From positions 1 to 6,296 of the forward strand of contig JABFVP010000091.1 in the NCBI GenBank assembly GCA_013362725.1: a DNA stretch of 6,296 bases. The letters run 5' to 3'. The stretch comes from Cupriavidus sp. GTDB lineage: Bacteria; Pseudomonadota; Gammaproteobacteria; Burkholderiales; Burkholderiaceae. The stretch's first letter is position 1. Every line of letters starts with the position of its first letter. Below, one piece after another: positions 4,813 through 6,296 of the stretch. Both the position numbers and the translations under genes were made by a program. The notes beneath the pieces are model-generated. The model saw nothing but the letters and a program-made list of their open reading frames with translations. It did no database searches and had not been told where the DNA came from.

Positions 4813-6204
4813 ATGACCACCATACAGACCGACGTTGCCGTGATCGGCGCAGGCACCGCCGGCCTTGCCGCCTACCGCGCCGCGATTGCGGCGGGCAAGC
4901 GCGCCGTGATCATCGAGGGCGGCCCCTACGGCACCACCTGTGCCCGCGTGGGCTGCATGCCCTCCAAGCTGCTGATCGCCGCCGCCGAGGCCGCGCATGA
5001 AGTGCGCCACACCGCGCCGTTCGGCGTGCATGTCGACGGCCAGGTCCGCATCGACGGGCGCGAGGTGATGGCGCGCGTGCGCAGCGAGCGCGACCGTTTT
5101 GTCGGCTTCGTGGTGCGCGGCGTGGAGAACATCGCGCCGGCCGACCGCATTCGCGGCTATGCCCGCTTTATCGATACCACCACGCTCGAAGTGGACGGGC
5201 ACACCACCGTGCGCGCCAGCCGCGTGGTCATCGCCACCGGCTCCACGCCGGTGCTGCCGGCGCCGTTCCAGGTGTTCGGCGACCGCCTGATCATCAATGA
5301 CGATGTGTTCTCGTGGCAGGACCTGCCCGGCAGCGTGGTGGTGTTCGGCCCCGGCGTGATCGGCCTGGAACTGGGCCAGGCGCTGTCGCGGCTGGGGGTG
5401 CGGGTGCGCGTGTTCGGCGTCAGCGGCTCGCTCGGGCCGCTGACCGACCCGGTGATCCGCGCCGACGCGGCGCGCACCTTCAACCAGGAGTTCTATCTCG
5501 ATCCCGACGCGCAGGTGACCGACATGGGCCGCGACGGCGACCAGGTGGTGGTGACCTACCTCGACCGCGAAGGCCGCAGCGTGACCGAGCGCTTCGACTA
5601 CGCGCTGGCAGCTACGGGCCGCGCCCCCAATGTGCGCGGCCTTGCGCTGGAGAACACCGGCCTCGCGCTGGATGCGCGCGGCGTGCCGCGGTTCGACGCG
5701 CACACGCTCCAGTGCGGCAACGCGCCAGTCTTTATCGCCGGCGATGCCAACAACATCCTGCCGCTGCTGCATGAGGCCGCCGACGAGGGCAAGGCCGCCG
5801 GCGAGAACGCCGCCAGCTATCCGCAGGTGAAGCCGCTCGCGCGCCGCGCGCCCATCGCGGTGGTGTTCACGGACCCGCAGATCGCGATGGTCGGCCAGCG
5901 CTATGCGGACCTGGCCGAGGACAGCTTCGTCACCGGTGAGGTGAGCTTTGAAGACCAGGGCCGCAGCCGCGTCATGCTGAAAAACCGGGGGCTGATGCAC
6001 GTCTATGCCGACAAGACCACGGGCCGCTTCCTGGGCGCCGAATGGACCGGCCCGCGCGCCGAGAATATCGCCCACCTGCTGGCGTGGTCGTACCAGCAGG
6101 GGCTGACCATCGCGCAGATGCTGACCATGCCGTTCTACCACCCGGTGGTGGAAGAAGGCCTGCGCACGGCGCTGCGCGATGCCGCCGCCAGACTGGAAGG
6201 CTGA
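4813..6204 (+). CDS. Dihydrolipoamide-dehydrogenase-like FAD disulfide oxidoreductase
   Basis: A 463-aa class I pyridine nucleotide-disulfide oxidoreductase, closest in feel to the stand-alone Lpd3-type dihydrolipoyl dehydrogenases. Domains in order: FAD-binding GAGTAGLAA (12-20) with E35 at the end of the second strand; redox disulfide C43-A-R-V-G-C48 in TTCARVGCMPSK; NAD(P)-binding GPGVIG (179-184); ATGR (267-270); second FAD motif FIAGDANN (307-314); and a C-terminal dimer domain with the catalytic pair H443 and E448 in HPVVEE. All catalytic parts are present. Two oddities stand out. The strand after GPGVIG ends VRVRVFG rather than with the acidic residue usual for NAD use or the arginines of NADPH-using glutathione reductases. 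Also, no lipoyl-dependent E1/E2 gene is nearby. The neighbour is a Prx-Grx fusion, so a role in thiol recycling is possible. The ATG at 4813 has AAAGGA (4798-4803) upstream; a TTG at 4771 lacks one. True substrate unknown. Confidence 0.92.
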   Translation: MTTIQTDVAVIGAGTAGLAAYRAAIAAGKRAVIIEGGPYGTTCARVGCMPSKLLIAAAEAAHEVRHTAPFGVHVDGQVRIDGREVMARVRSERDRFVGFVVRGVENIAPADRIRGYARFIDTTTLEVDGHTTVRASRVVIATGSTPVLPAPFQVFGDRLIINDDVFSWQDLPGSVVVFGPGVIGLELGQALSRLGVRVRVFGVSGSLGPLTDPVIRADAARTFNQEFYLDPDAQVTDMGRDGDQVVVTYLDREGRSVTERFDYALAATGRAPNVRGLALENTGLALDARGVPRFDAHTLQCGNAPVFIAGDANNILPLLHEAADEGKAAGENAASYPQVKPLARRAPIAVVFTDPQIAMVGQRYADLAEDSFVTGEVSFEDQGRSRVMLKNRGLMHVYADKTTGRFLGAEWTGPRAENIAHLLAWSYQQGLTIAQMLTMPFYHPVVEEGLRTALRDAAARLEG

Positions 6205-6214
6205 CCGGCGGCGA

Positions 6215-6243
6215 TTGCTAGACAGGTCTGTCTGTCATAGTAT
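6215..6243 (+). promoter_or_regulatory. Promoter with the same TetR-like palindromic operator, for a gene beyond the right edge
   Basis: TTGCTA (6215-6220) and TAGTAT (6238-6243) are spaced 17 bp, giving a fair sigma70-like promoter. Overlapping the -35 and filling most of the spacer is AGACAGGTCTGTCT (6220-6233), identical at 13 of 14 positions to the operator at 1283-1296 and placed in the same way relative to the -35 and -10. It lies 15 bp after the flavoprotein stop and reads right, out of the window. The controlled gene, perhaps the regulator itself, is not visible. Confidence 0.62.
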
Positions 6244-6251
6244 CGAAGCAG

Positions 6252-6282
6252 GCCCGGTGCGGCGCTTCCCGCAGCGCCGGGC
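6252..6282 (+). other. GC-rich stem-loop just downstream of the right-end promoter
   Basis: GGCGCT/AGCGCC (6261-6266 with 6273-6278) forms a 6-bp stem with a 6-base loop, extended by GCCC/GGGC (6252-6255 with 6279-6282) across a 5-base bulge. A pyrimidine-rich tail with five T in ten bases follows. It may terminate the flavoprotein transcript, or form the 5' end of the transcript from the 6215-6243 promoter; the sequence alone does not decide. Confidence 0.4.
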
Positions 6283-6296
6283 GTTCTCCTTCCAGC

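Noticed and set aside
4789..6141. Long open frame (450 aa) on the minus strand across the flavoprotein gene
   Set aside because: Same reason: low-complexity His/Ala/Arg/Gly-rich antisense frame opposite a clearly conserved oxidoreductase.

Overview
The window looks like chromosomal DNA of a high-GC betaproteobacterium, most likely Burkholderiales and close to Cupriavidus or Ralstonia. This is inferred from the strong GC bias in third codon positions and from the protein families present; no marker gene proves it. There are no rRNA or tRNA genes, insertion sequences, CRISPR arrays or signs of recent transfer. Five complete genes and one partial gene sit in four transcription units.

Left part, minus strand (1-1175): an iron/2-oxoglutarate oxygenase of the Oxygenase-NA type, predicted to act on damaged nucleic acid, is followed 8 bp later by the first 120 codons of an Ada-type alkylation-repair protein that runs off the left edge. 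The Ada N-terminal domain keeps the methyl-acceptor cysteine but has lost the other three zinc-binding cysteines. Upstream of the oxygenase, on the same strand, is a sequence matching the Ada-box pattern AAT-N6-GCAA.

Divergent region and DUF1348 gene (1176-1846, plus strand): a sigma70-like promoter carries a perfect 14-bp palindrome between its -35 and -10, with a related copy over the expected transcription start. It drives a 159-aa SnoaL-like/DUF1348 protein. Almost the same palindrome (13 of 14 bases) sits inside another promoter at 6215-6243, at the far right end, reading out of the window. The two are probably operators of one TetR-type regulon.

Middle (1899-3671, minus strand): a secreted M20-family metallodipeptidase converges on the DUF1348 gene, with a perfect 16-bp inverted repeat between them as a likely shared terminator.

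Right part, plus strand (3924-6204): a peroxiredoxin-glutaredoxin fusion and a dihydrolipoamide-dehydrogenase-like flavoprotein lie head to tail, separated by 157 bp rich in hairpins. By analogy with the Chromatium gracile gar operon (a Prx-Grx fusion plus a flavoprotein reductase), they may form a peroxide-detoxification pair. The AT-rich region upstream holds a Fur-box-like sequence. Overall the window combines two stress functions, alkylation-damage repair and thiol-based peroxide removal, with a peptidase and a small protein under a repeated operator.
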